Shown: piece by piece, positions 1 to 7,456 of the stretch
Numbering within the stretch: position 1 is the stretch's first letter
Layout of the letters: every line of letters begins with the position of its first letter
Origin: Ramicandelaber brevisporus
Taxonomy: Eukaryota > Kickxellomycota > Ramicandelaberales > Ramicandelaberaceae
Assembly: GCA_025201865.1 (NCBI GenBank)
Contig: MU602900.1
Coordinates: 20,655-35,354, forward strand
DNA length: 14,700 nt
Reading direction: 5' to 3'
Made by a program: the position numbers and the translations under genes
The notes under the pieces: generated by a model
Told to the model about the DNA's origin: nothing
Seen by the model: only the letters and a program-made list of their open reading frames with translations
Database searches by the model: none

Positions 1-4
1 TTAC

Positions 5-535
5 TTACTCGCGCTGAAGCAAAGCCATGACACCAAGGCCGCCAATCAATACATATTTGAGTTTAGGGTAATCGTTCATCAAGATGGTCGCCATTCCCAA
101 GTACGGCACATATCCTTGCACACGTCCCACAACATCTGACTGCTTAATCCACTGCTCTCCACGCGGATACATGACGCGATCATCGACATTGTTGTTATCG
201 CCCTTGGTCCGAATCAGCTGCTCGCCCGTCTTTGCATCAGTATGAATGCGCAATGCTCGGTGTACGATTGGGATGACTGAGCCCTTGTTCTTGAAGACGG
301 TGATCTCGCCAATTTCGACTGGGGTGGTGCGGTTCGAGAGGAAGAGGATGTCGCCGCGCTGGAAGGCGGGCTCCATCGAGCCGGAGAGGACGACGACGAT
401 GGGAGACTCGCAGTTGCTGTAGAGAGCCATACCTTTCCACAGCATGAAGGCGGTGGACAGGACCATGATGAAGTTGAGAGACTGCAAAAGAAGCTGGCGA
501 ACGCCAGTGTTGCGAAGCTGCTTGATCGCGTCCAT
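5..535 (-). CDS. SEC11: Signal peptidase complex catalytic subunit SEC11
   Basis: This is the catalytic serine protease of the ER signal peptidase complex, which cleaves signal peptides from proteins entering the ER lumen. The protein has 176 residues, a usual length for SEC11. A membrane anchor spans about residues 18-38. The SGSMEP box holds the catalytic Ser53, His92 lies in VHRAL, and the acidic residues Asp113 (KGDNN) and Asp118/119 follow. The Ser-His spacing of 39 residues equals that of yeast Sec11 as I recall it. A second hydrophobic stretch (about 160-173) precedes the typical C-terminus ending RE. The frame is uninterrupted, so no intron is needed. The start is the only Met ahead of the anchor. 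The TTC39-like gene lies 260 bp upstream on the same strand. Assignment is by family motifs and is very secure. Confidence 0.96.
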   Translation of the reverse strand: MDAIKQLRNTGVRQLLLQSLNFIMVLSTAFMLWKGMALYSNCESPIVVVLSGSMEPAFQRGDILFLSNRTTPVEIGEITVFKNKGSVIPIVHRALRIHTDAKTGEQLIRTKGDNNNVDDRVMYPRGEQWIKQSDVVGRVQGYVPYLGMATILMNDYPKLKYVLIGGLGVMALLQRE

Positions 536-578
536 AGTTGTGTAACAAAGTAAAGATCGACCAACTTTCTCGTTCAGC

Positions 579-611
<33 letters not shown>

Positions 612-795
612 TCGTCGTGGTTATTGTTGTTGTCGTGGTTGTTGTTGTTATAAAGTTCGCGCTGTTGATGCAGACAGAATGGCGTATGCTGCAGAGACTA
701 CTCTCAGTGTGACAGCAAGGCAACGAGAGATAGTATAATAAAAGGATTAAAAAAAAGAAAAACAGACTGATGAAGAGCTAAGGAGATGGATGTAT
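536..795 (-). other. Spacer between TTC39-like gene and SEC11
   Basis: These 260 bp must hold both the 3' end of the TTC39-like transcript and the promoter and leader of SEC11, since both genes read on the minus strand. The SEC11-proximal part is a CAA/CAG-rich leader (positions 579-650). The distal part (about 730-765) is A-rich on the plus strand, thus T-rich in the transcript of the TTC39-like gene. I see no clear minus-strand AATAAA signal and no TATA box. Cys-rich or poly-Gln readings through the repeat are low-complexity and are not called as genes. Confidence 0.6.
579..650 (-). repeat. CAA/CAG trinucleotide repeat in SEC11 leader
   Basis: On the plus strand this is an imperfect GTT/GCT trinucleotide array. 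On the SEC11 sense strand it reads as CAA and CAG units with a few CGA/CCA interruptions. It starts about 45 bp upstream of the SEC11 ATG, so it probably lies in the 5' untranslated leader. The array is likely length-variable. Confidence 0.8.
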
Positions 796-3744
796 TCATT
801 TGGAGCCACTGTTACTGTTACTGCTACGAAGCTTCTCGAGCTTGTTGTGGACCTTGATTGACAGCATATCATTCAGAGACCACTTGCCCTTTCTCTTGCC
901 GTAGATGCCTGATTCCTTGCCCTTGTTGTCAGCAACATTGGGCAGGCGAGGCAGTGGGATCGAGGCAGCAGCTGTGCCGCCATCCTTGACGACCATGCCA
1001 GACTCCTCGAAGCCACGGGGATCCTCATTAGCAAGACCGACGGCGGTAACAGCTGAGTATTTCGATGGCTGGTCATGGTGGTCGGATGCTACATGCTTGA
1101 GCTCAAGAACGGCGTCTTGAATCTGGCCACGAGCTTCCAGGAGATTAGCGAGGTCAAGATGAGCAAAATCGATCATGTAGTGGTCGTACACGATGGATGG
1201 CGCAGCCTGGAAAAAGCGCGCAAATGTAGCCAAGGCACAGCGAGCCAGCTTATCACGGAAAGCAGGAGTGGCAGCCAGATAGCGAGCTGGAGTCTGTTTA
1301 GCACTGCCAGAAGCTCCAAGCGAACACAGGGCAGCAACTGCAGTGCGAGAGCCATGATGCAACTCGCTACGGGTTGGATGAGCCAACTCACAAAGAATAG
1401 CAGCACGAAGCGACAGTGCCAAACATAAGTCATCACCGATGGTCGGCGAGAAGCGACTCGGAGCTGTTGCCTCAAGGGCAGCCTTGACACTGGCGGCCTT
1501 CTCAGCACCTTCTTCAGAAGCAACTTTGGGCAGGTCAGCAATACTCCAGCGCTTGATGAACTGCGGATCCATCTTGGTCAGCACAGTGTCAATGTCGGCC
1601 AGTGCCTGCAGGAGCGTTGGCTCAGGCATGATTTCAAGGAATGCCATCACATGCATCATTTCGAGACCAGGAAGCATCAAGCGACCATTCTGCTTTGCGA
1701 AACTGCGAGCTTTGCGAATAACAAACTTCTCGATGGACAGTGACTTGCCAGCCAGCTTCTTGAGTAATGTTGGGACCTGAGCCATCCACTCGGCTGCAGT
1801 CGCTGGCTCGGTGGCTGCGGTAGGTGACGCAGCACCAGAAGCATCGTTGGCCTTGTTGGAGCCAATGCGCCACAGCTTCTTGCCGAATGAAATCTTGCTC
1901 GACTTGGCTGATGTTGATGGTGCACTTGATGTGGTCGCGTTGGTGGCAGCGGCAGTGGCAGCGGCAGTTTGTTTGACACCAGCCAGGACCTCAGACTCCC
2001 ACATGAACACAGCCAGTAAATAAGTGAAGACTGCTTTTGACCAGTTGCTCTCCTTGGCCAGTGATCCAAAGTATGGCACAGCTTGTTCATATTCACGAAT
2101 CGCAGCATGAGCCAAACCAATCTCCCAGTAGCACAGGTGGTTCAACTGCAGCCACGCACGCTGCACGTTCAATGCCTTGTGGTACTGCACTAGAGCCTCG
2201 GCTGGCTGGGCAAGAGACAGCAAGATGCGACCAGAGAAGAACAAGTAAAACACGCCGTTTGGATGATAGCGCAGTGCTTCGGTCACAATGCGGTCTGCAA
2301 ACCCAAGATCAATATTGTTGATGGGAACTACAGATGGCAGTATAGTGTGGTAGACCAAGGCACCGAGATCGGCCAGGCGCGAGCGCAGTCCACCTTGGCA
2401 CTCGAGGAAATGGCGTGGAGGAGTGCCTGGAGTACGAGAGATGAATGTGGCACGGTTGTTGAACACTTGGGCATTCTTGCGAGTAAATGCACCAGGAGGC
2501 TCAACGCCAGGATGACGCCAGCCATTGGCAATCTCGAGCAATCCAAGACCAAGATTGCGGTCAGCCGAATAGCCCACAAACTCGACAATCTTGATCAGCT
2601 TGGTTGGAAGCATTGACAATACTAGGTTGAACGCACCAATGCCCAGGCATAATCCACTGACCAGATGCACATCAAGACGCTCACGCAGCTCTCTGCCCTT
2701 TGGCGAGTTATCCAGCACAGCCTGCTCCGTGAGGCGTGCCAGACTGCGATAGATGCCATACAGAGAGTTGATTGCCCAGCCTTCCTTCAAGAATGCAACA
2801 ATTCCCTCCTGCTGAATGTTGAGGAATGATTTGAACAGAGTGCATTCGGCTGTGACGAGCTCCGCATGAAGTTGAATGCGAGTCATGTTGCGATAATGAG
2901 ACAGTGAGCCGTGAGTGTACGAGCGATTCACTTTGCCAGAGGCTGTTGCAGTGGGTGATTCCACAAAATCCGGATCGTCATCATCGACAAAAGCCGCTGT
3001 AGCAGTTGATGTCACATTTGGACCCTTTGAGTTGCTGCTGTTTCCACCACTGCCAGCAGCGCTGTTGCTTGAAAACATGTCCACCACGAATCCAGTTGCT
3101 GACTTAGCAATACTGCTTGGCTTGCGCAACTTGGATGTGATGGCAAGTGCTTCGTTAAACGCCTCAACGGCTGGCTGAATATCGTTTCGATCAAATGTCA
3201 TTGCTGCGATAACAAACTTGAGAATGGCATAGCCGAGCGAGCAATACATGGATGAGAATCGGCGCACTCCAAGCAGGTTCTCAGCCTCGGCAATCTTCGC
3301 GTCCATCACCAACGAGATGGCTTCGTTCGCCAATGCAATGTCGCGGTCGAGTTCGTTCTCATCCTTTGACAGAGAGGGATTGGACGCAAATGGCGAAAGT
3401 GGGCCGTATGACGGCACAGTGCTGGATGACAAGTTGGCAACTGGGGCAGTTGCTGCGCGATGTGCACCGTCACCGCGACCATCACCAACATTGGTGAGGG
3501 CGATGCCGTCGAGGTGGCGAGCCGTTTCGTCCACCGAGCTTGTGGCCTCGCTCGAATCAAAGTCGACCGAGTCGTCAGTGGAACTCGAGTCGTCAACATC
3601 GGGCTCAACTGGCGATGCAGCGGACTGCGGCAAGGGGGTGGACTGGATCGGTGATCCAATTGCGTCAACAGTGGATGGTTTGTCAGCCATGGGTGTCTGC
3701 GAGAGTCGTTGTTGCTGTTGTTGTTGCTGCTCTGCAGGCGTCAT
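796..3744 (-). CDS. IML2/TTC39-family tetratricopeptide protein
   Basis: The protein has 982 residues and belongs to the IML2/TTC39 family (DUF3808, Pfam PF10300). Yeast Iml2 is a lipid-droplet-linked protein that helps clear inclusion bodies; animal TTC39 proteins are TPR adaptors. Recognisable family blocks are residues 131-205 (helical pair around RRFSSMYCSLGYAILKFVIA), 284-336 (QLHAELVTAECTL), 380-410 (VEFVGYSADRNLG) and the best conserved core, 485-585 (FYLFFSGRILLS, NHLCYWEIG, KESNWSKAVFTYLLAVF). C-terminal helical repeats span about 655-735 and 766-886. It is longer than typical members (about 580-730). The excess is an acidic, Ser-rich N-terminus with polyQ at 6-12, a Gly/Ser/Asn insert (about 225-272), an Ala/Thr/Ser insert (about 590-650) and a basic tail. 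The first Met has a purine at -3; Met19 is an alternative start. Family assignment is firm; the exact role is inferred. Confidence 0.9.
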   Translation of the reverse strand: MTPAEQQQQQQQRLSQTPMADKPSTVDAIGSPIQSTPLPQSAASPVEPDVDDSSSTDDSVDFDSSEATSSVDETARHLDGIALTNVGDGRGDGAHRAATAPVANLSSSTVPSYGPLSPFASNPSLSKDENELDRDIALANEAISLVMDAKIAEAENLLGVRRFSSMYCSLGYAILKFVIAAMTFDRNDIQPAVEAFNEALAITSKLRKPSSIAKSATGFVVDMFSSNSAAGSGGNSSNSKGPNVTSTATAAFVDDDDPDFVESPTATASGKVNRSYTHGSLSHYRNMTRIQLHAELVTAECTLFKSFLNIQQEGIVAFLKEGWAINSLYGIYRSLARLTEQAVLDNSPKGRELRERLDVHLVSGLCLGIGAFNLVLSMLPTKLIKIVEFVGYSADRNLGLGLLEIANGWRHPGVEPPGAFTRKNAQVFNNRATFISRTPGTPPRHFLECQGGLRSRLADLGALVYHTILPSVVPINNIDLGFADRIVTEALRYHPNGVFYLFFSGRILLSLAQPAEALVQYHKALNVQRAWLQLNHLCYWEIGLAHAAIREYEQAVPYFGSLAKESNWSKAVFTYLLAVFMWESEVLAGVKQTAAATAAATNATTSSAPSTSAKSSKISFGKKLWRIGSNKANDASGAASPTAATEPATAAEWMAQVPTLLKKLAGKSLSIEKFVIRKARSFAKQNGRLMLPGLEMMHVMAFLEIMPEPTLLQALADIDTVLTKMDPQFIKRWSIADLPKVASEEGAEKAASVKAALEATAPSRFSPTIGDDLCLALSLRAAILCELAHPTRSELHHGSRTAVAALCSLGASGSAKQTPARYLAATPAFRDKLARCALATFARFFQAAPSIVYDHYMIDFAHLDLANLLEARGQIQDAVLELKHVASDHHDQPSKYSAVTAVGLANEDPRGFEESGMVVKDGGTAAASIPLPRLPNVADNKGKESGIYGKRKGKWSLNDMLSIKVHNKLEKLRSSNSNSGSK

Positions 3745-4440
3745 CTCGGTTTATATGTGTGTGTGCGTATGTGTGTGCAAATCGAAAGCCAAGGACGGTG
3801 TGAAAGTGAAGCTCGCACAGGCAGGTCGCACAGATCTCGAGCTTCGACTGCAGCAAACCTTGGACAATATAAGGGCAAAACAAAGGAGGCGAGTGTCGAT
3901 GCAGTGATATTGAAAGTGCGAAGCTGTATCCGTTTACAGAAAAGAAATCAAGCTCCGTCCTAGCGCCTCCGTTGAAAGCTGTTGCTGAGCCCTGTGTGTC
4001 CTCTTGTTGTGTGAGCCGCTAGTCTCCTCTATAAGGTAACACAGACTTTTATCACGCGGCGTCATCACATGCTGTAGCGGCCCATCGTATGAGCCACAAT
4101 CTTCGCTACATTCGGTAACCTATGAATACCGTGTCTGCTGGCTCTCACTCTTTTTCATTTCATTTCATTTTTCTTTCTTTTTCATTTTTTTTTGTTCTTC
4201 CTGTGTGCCTCACAAATGCCATGTCATGCCACACCAAATGGGAGAACCGCAGCATGGCCTCTGCGTTCATGATAGTGTGTTTCCCTCGCATTTACATAAA
4301 AAACAACTGCCAAGAAAACGGGTGCATCGATGCCTCGTGTTGAGCTATTTATGCGTCTCTCACACTAACAGAAAAAATTATAGGTGGTAGGTGGTGTGGT
4401 GGAGTCATGCCCCTTGTTGTGCAACAGTGCCAGGTTTTCC

Positions 4441-4500
4441 ACGAACAGACACACGAACAGACAGACGAACAGACAGACACACGAGCAGACAGACAGACAG
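4441..4500. repeat. ACAGAC-type minisatellite
   Basis: About four imperfect units of 12-20 bp, built from cgaacagac and cagacagac words, lie in tandem. This is simple-sequence DNA in the spacer between two divergent genes, and no function is evident. Confidence 0.8.
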
Positions 4501-4563
4501 GCTGAATGGCTAACACTCATTCCTCTTTTTCACATTGACTTTTGACACTCTTTCTCGGGATAT

Positions 4564-4622
4564 ACTGCTGCTACCACTGCTACTGCTACTGTTACTACCA
4601 CTACCACTGTTGCTGCTACTTC
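4564..4622. repeat. Imperfect CTN/CCA trinucleotide repeat
   Basis: A trinucleotide-periodic stretch mixes ctg, cta, cca and ctt units about 560 bp upstream of the tetraspanin start. It reads as Cys/Tyr-rich or Thr/Ala-like low-complexity peptides and is not considered coding. Confidence 0.65.
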
Positions 4623-5054
4623 TATTTCTTTTTACGGCATCGACCTTACCTGGGCTGTAGCATTACGCATTTTCAGGCTTCAAAATTAGACTTGTGGGCT
4701 GCGCATAGTCTATTCCGGTTACTGGTTGTGGTGCCTTGATGTCTATTTTTTGATTGGGTGCGGTATCCGCTCGAGCGTTTTGTGTAACAGCTGGTGCCTG
4801 ATAGGGTCAATCTAATTTAAAATATCGAAACAACACCAACAATAGCGGTAGCGACCGCCAGCCACTATCTCGAACTTCGGCCACTTCTTCTTCCGCTCCA
4901 TTCACTACTTCAGCTTCCACCCTTTATTTTTTCTCTTTCTTTCCTTTTCTTCCCTTTTCTTCCCTTGCGCTTCTTCCCTTGCACTTCTTCTTGTACCTCT
5001 TCTTGCTTACCCCTGCTAGGCCAGGGTTACTCCCTATACATCGTCATCATCATC

Positions 5055-5090
5055 ATTCAACCCATTCAGCCCATTCAACCTATTCAATTC
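5055..5090 (+). repeat. Four 9-bp attcaaccc-type tandem units
   Basis: Four adjacent 9-bp units (attcaaccc, attcagccc, attcaacct, attcaattc) lie about 90-125 bp upstream of the tetraspanin ATG. They probably fall within its 5' leader. Confidence 0.75.
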
Positions 5091-5106
5091 ACGCATCCCA
5101 CGGTGG

Positions 5107-5177
5107 CAGCAGCAGCGACGACAACTACGACGACAGTGACGACAACAGTGACGACAGCAGTGACGACAACGACGAAC
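5107..5177 (+). repeat. GAC/CAR-rich repeat directly before tetraspanin ATG
   Basis: An imperfect gacgacaac/gacgacagt array runs right up to the tetraspanin start codon. In the sense orientation it is rich in CAA/CAG and GAC words, resembling the leaders of other genes in this window. In one frame it encodes an Asp/Ser-rich tail of an upstream open frame that ends on the start codon. Confidence 0.8.
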
Positions 5178-5178
5178 A

Positions 5179-5985
5179 ATGACAGAAAAGTATCTCCGGC
5201 AGGACTTGGCAGCTTTACCAGCTCCCAGGGGGTTGCGACCATCACCCGTGCCTATTGCCCCAGCCATCAACCGTCAGATTCAGGTTATCTTCTGGTTAGC
5301 AGTGCTAGCGGAAGTTGCTAGCGGCGGTTTCGCAATCGTCCAGTCACTACTCCGACTCTTGCCTTCGGCTTCGACGAATCTTCTAGCCGAAAGTCCACTC
5401 CGTCAGCTGGTCCTGACGAATGCACAGCTGATTCCACTGATTCCCGGCGGAGTGCTGTGTATCTTGTGCGCAATAGTTGGTGCAATCGGTGCGCTGCGGC
5501 GGATTGGCAACAACCGCATGCTCTACTGGTTTGTCGCCTGTCTATCACTGCTTGCACTGTACAAAGTCGTGTACGGCATTGCCATTTGGTTCAGCGGTAT
5601 CAATCCACGTGGCGAATTTGCCGATAAGTGGCCGACGTGGAGCTTGTCTATGCGTGACACAGTCCAAGCAGACAAGCACTGCTGTGGATACGACGATCCG
5701 ACCGACTTTCCCGCGCCGAGCAAAATGTGTCCGGCAGACGGCCAGAACGCCACATTTGGCGGCTGCATTACGGAGCTGGCTACGTATGCGACAGAGACCA
5801 GGAATCGACTGTATGAGCCACTGTTTATCACGGTGGCGGTCGAGATGGTTGCATTGATTGTGTCTGTATTGTTGATCCAGGCCAGGAATACGGTGGAGCG
5901 ATGGAAGATTCGTGCTGCGCGCAGCTTCCAGCCGTATCAGAGGAGTCCTGTTCAGGAAGGTCAATACAGCTACATGACCAACTAA
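5179..5985 (+). CDS. Tetraspanin-family membrane protein
   Basis: The protein has 268 residues and tetraspanin topology. Four hydrophobic segments lie at about 35-58, 85-106, 114-138 and 214-236, with a small first loop and a large second extracellular loop (about 139-213). The large loop carries the hallmark CCG motif (Cys168-Cys169-Gly170) plus Cys184 and Cys196, giving the four cysteines expected for two disulfides, and one N-glycosylation sequon at Asn190. Tetraspanins organise membrane-protein microdomains; fungal members such as Pls1 act in penetration structures and polarity, but a role for this one cannot be read from sequence. The start has A at -3 and no in-frame upstream Met. The frame is intronless. 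The last 97 coding bases belong to a perfect 130-bp tandem duplication whose second copy lies beyond the stop. Family assignment is strong; orthology is unresolved. Confidence 0.88.
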   Translation: MTEKYLRQDLAALPAPRGLRPSPVPIAPAINRQIQVIFWLAVLAEVASGGFAIVQSLLRLLPSASTNLLAESPLRQLVLTNAQLIPLIPGGVLCILCAIVGAIGALRRIGNNRMLYWFVACLSLLALYKVVYGIAIWFSGINPRGEFADKWPTWSLSMRDTVQADKHCCGYDDPTDFPAPSKMCPADGQNATFGGCITELATYATETRNRLYEPLFITVAVEMVALIVSVLLIQARNTVERWKIRAARSFQPYQRSPVQEGQYSYMTN

Positions 5986-6148
5986 AACAAAACAAAAAAT
6001 GATAGTTGCATTCTTTCTTACGGTGGAGCGATGGAAGATTCGTGCTGCGCGCAGCTTCCAGCCGTATCAGAGGAGTCCTGTTCAGGAAGGTCAATACAGC
6101 TACATGACCAACTAAAACAAAACAAAAAATGATAGTTGCATTCTTTCT
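5889..6148 (+). repeat. Perfect 130-bp tandem duplication over tetraspanin 3' end
   Basis: Copy 1 is 5889-6018 and copy 2 is 6019-6148. I compared them base by base and found no difference. The unit contains the last 97 nt of the tetraspanin reading frame including the stop codon (5983-5985), plus 33 nt of 3' flank. Copy 2 therefore carries a second, non-translated copy of the C-terminal codons with its own TAA at 6113-6115. The unit length is not a multiple of three. The lack of divergence suggests a very recent event or an assembly artefact. Confidence 0.95.
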
Positions 6149-6429
6149 TTCTCTCTCTCTCTCTCTTTCAATAGACGCACTTTCAAACTCGAGTGAGTAG
6201 GCGAGTGAGTGATTAGCTCCAAAAGCAGTGTTCTTTCCTTTCTGATAATCAAATCGGAACCAAAAAGGAATGTGGCAATGAGTGAGGGAGATTCAAACGG
6301 AGATGGTGCCGTTGTTGAGTACCGAGACTGCCGGGGTAAGGAGGAGCATGTCCCCATTCATGAGTTCGCTCAGGATTCATCTGTATAGTGATCAAGTCAG
6401 ATGCCATGCGAGTAACCCACACTGTAAAA

Positions 6430-6435
6430 AATAAA
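6430..6435 (+). terminator. Possible polyadenylation signal AATAAA for tetraspanin
   Basis: An exact AATAAA lies about 445 bp after the tetraspanin stop. It is the first exact match on the plus strand that I noticed there. A-rich context makes chance occurrence likely. Confidence 0.25.
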
Positions 6436-7369
6436 AAAGAAGGAGATCGTAAAACTCAAAGCTCAAAAAAGAAGCTGCGTTCGTTTATCACCATGCCAAT
6501 GCATGCTCTCGCATGTTCCTGTCACGCGAAAAAGTAAAAGTATCGCGATTGGACTATTTACTCGTCTCTTCCTCTCTCTCTCTCGTTTGACTCCACAAAT
6601 ACGAACTCTCGGTCCTCGTAGTAATATTGCGAGACTGCCGGAGAACTTTCACCGTCCTCGCGGAAGCCACTCTTTGGATGCAATTGACAAGATAACCGCA
6701 TTATTGGGCGTCCGCCTCAAACCTGGTAAACCGCGTGCATCGGAGTTTTAATCGTTCTCTCTGAAGAATCGGGCCGCGAACGAATCATGTGTCCCCGCGT
6801 GCTTCATTAGAAGGAGGGGGACATTCAGCCCCGGCGAACAAAAAAGCAATGCTGAGCAATAAGAAAAAAAAAAACAATGAAAAGTCTAGGCCTGGGGATG
6901 CCACTGCTCGGTACCAGCCTTCTTCTACTACTAAGTCTTGTGCGAACCTTTGTCCGCCTTCTGTTTCTTGCCCACACTTCTACTGTTATTGTTATTGTTC
7001 TTTCGCTTCCCTTTCTTTCTTTCTTTCTCTCTTTTTGCACTGCTTGTTTCTGTGTGCACTCACATACATACATACATACTCTCTCTCTTTTCATTAAAAT
7101 TGATCATCTCTCCAGTCCGAATACCAACCGCTGCACTTGTCCTCTTTGTTTCGCCACTATCCTGCGCCTCTTTCTGTTCATTTCTTTTTCTCTGTGCAAG
7201 CGTGGTGATTGCGTGTGTGCTGTTTGAGTGAGTGTGTGTGCGTCCCTTTTCGATTACTGTCAGGAGGAAAAGACAAAACACACAGCACAATAGACAAATG
7301 GCATTGTGGAGGTGGCCCTGGAGGAGAAAACATCTCTCACCTTTTCCGCTTCTCTCGCCTCCACTTCCT

Positions 7370-7372
7370 CAA

Positions 7373-7405
<33 letters not shown>
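7370..7405 (+). repeat. CAA/CAG repeat (12 units) in leader of 7TM gene
   Basis: Twelve consecutive CAR triplets lie 51 bp upstream of the preferred ATG (7457). If translation began at the upstream in-frame ATG at 7232 or 7298, they would encode twelve glutamines. Because a signal peptide begins exactly at 7457, I place them in the untranslated leader. Confidence 0.85.
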
Positions 7406-7406
<1 letters not shown>

Positions 7407-7456
7407 GGAAATATTCACAGAAGCAGCAACAACATCCACAGAAATCATTTTTCATC

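Larger units (their letters stand above)
3745..5178. other. Divergent intergenic region between TTC39-like and tetraspanin genes
   Basis: This 1.4-kb spacer must contain both promoters. Next to the TTC39-like start lies a GT/CA dinucleotide stretch (about 3755-3778). TATA-like sequences occur at about 3867 and 4029 but cannot be tied to a start site. The middle holds T-rich tracts (4150-4200), a perfect 10-bp palindrome (gcatcgatgc, about 4323) and an AGAC-type minisatellite (4441-4500). The tetraspanin side is pyrimidine-rich (about 4920-5000), then repeat-rich up to the ATG. Short open frames here (for example 4122-4343) are Phe/Ser-rich readings of T-rich DNA and look non-coding. Confidence 0.6.
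6149..7456. other. Intergenic region and leader upstream of the 7TM gene
   Basis: A CT dinucleotide run (about 6146-6168) follows the duplication. A-rich DNA with an AATAAA word (6430-6435) could end the tetraspanin transcript. Positions 6600-6750 are less repetitive and more GC-rich than their surroundings and contain an 82-codon Arg/Lys-rich open frame (6503-6751) of uncertain meaning. A short inverted repeat lies at 6790-6796 and 6817-6823. From about 6950 to 7250 the plus strand is strongly pyrimidine-rich with CTTT, ACAT and GT runs, as in the other promoter-proximal regions here. A CAA/CAG tract at 7370-7405 precedes the preferred ATG of the next gene. Confidence 0.55.

Noticed and set aside
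1-10. GTAAGT splice-donor-like word at the SEC11 stop (minus strand)
   Set aside because: The preceding residues LQRE match the usual SEC11 C-terminus, so the TAA is the genuine stop and the donor match is chance.
765-780. Hammerhead-like ctgatga core
   Set aside because: There is no matching gaaa core strand or stems nearby.
3248-3907. Long plus-strand open frame opposite the TTC39-like gene start
   Set aside because: It is Ser-rich antisense of a conserved-family coding region and its end runs into GT repeats; no domain is visible.
4122-4390. Short plus-strand frames upstream of the tetraspanin
   Set aside because: They begin in T-rich low-complexity DNA, have no homology I recognise and show no codon bias like the real genes.
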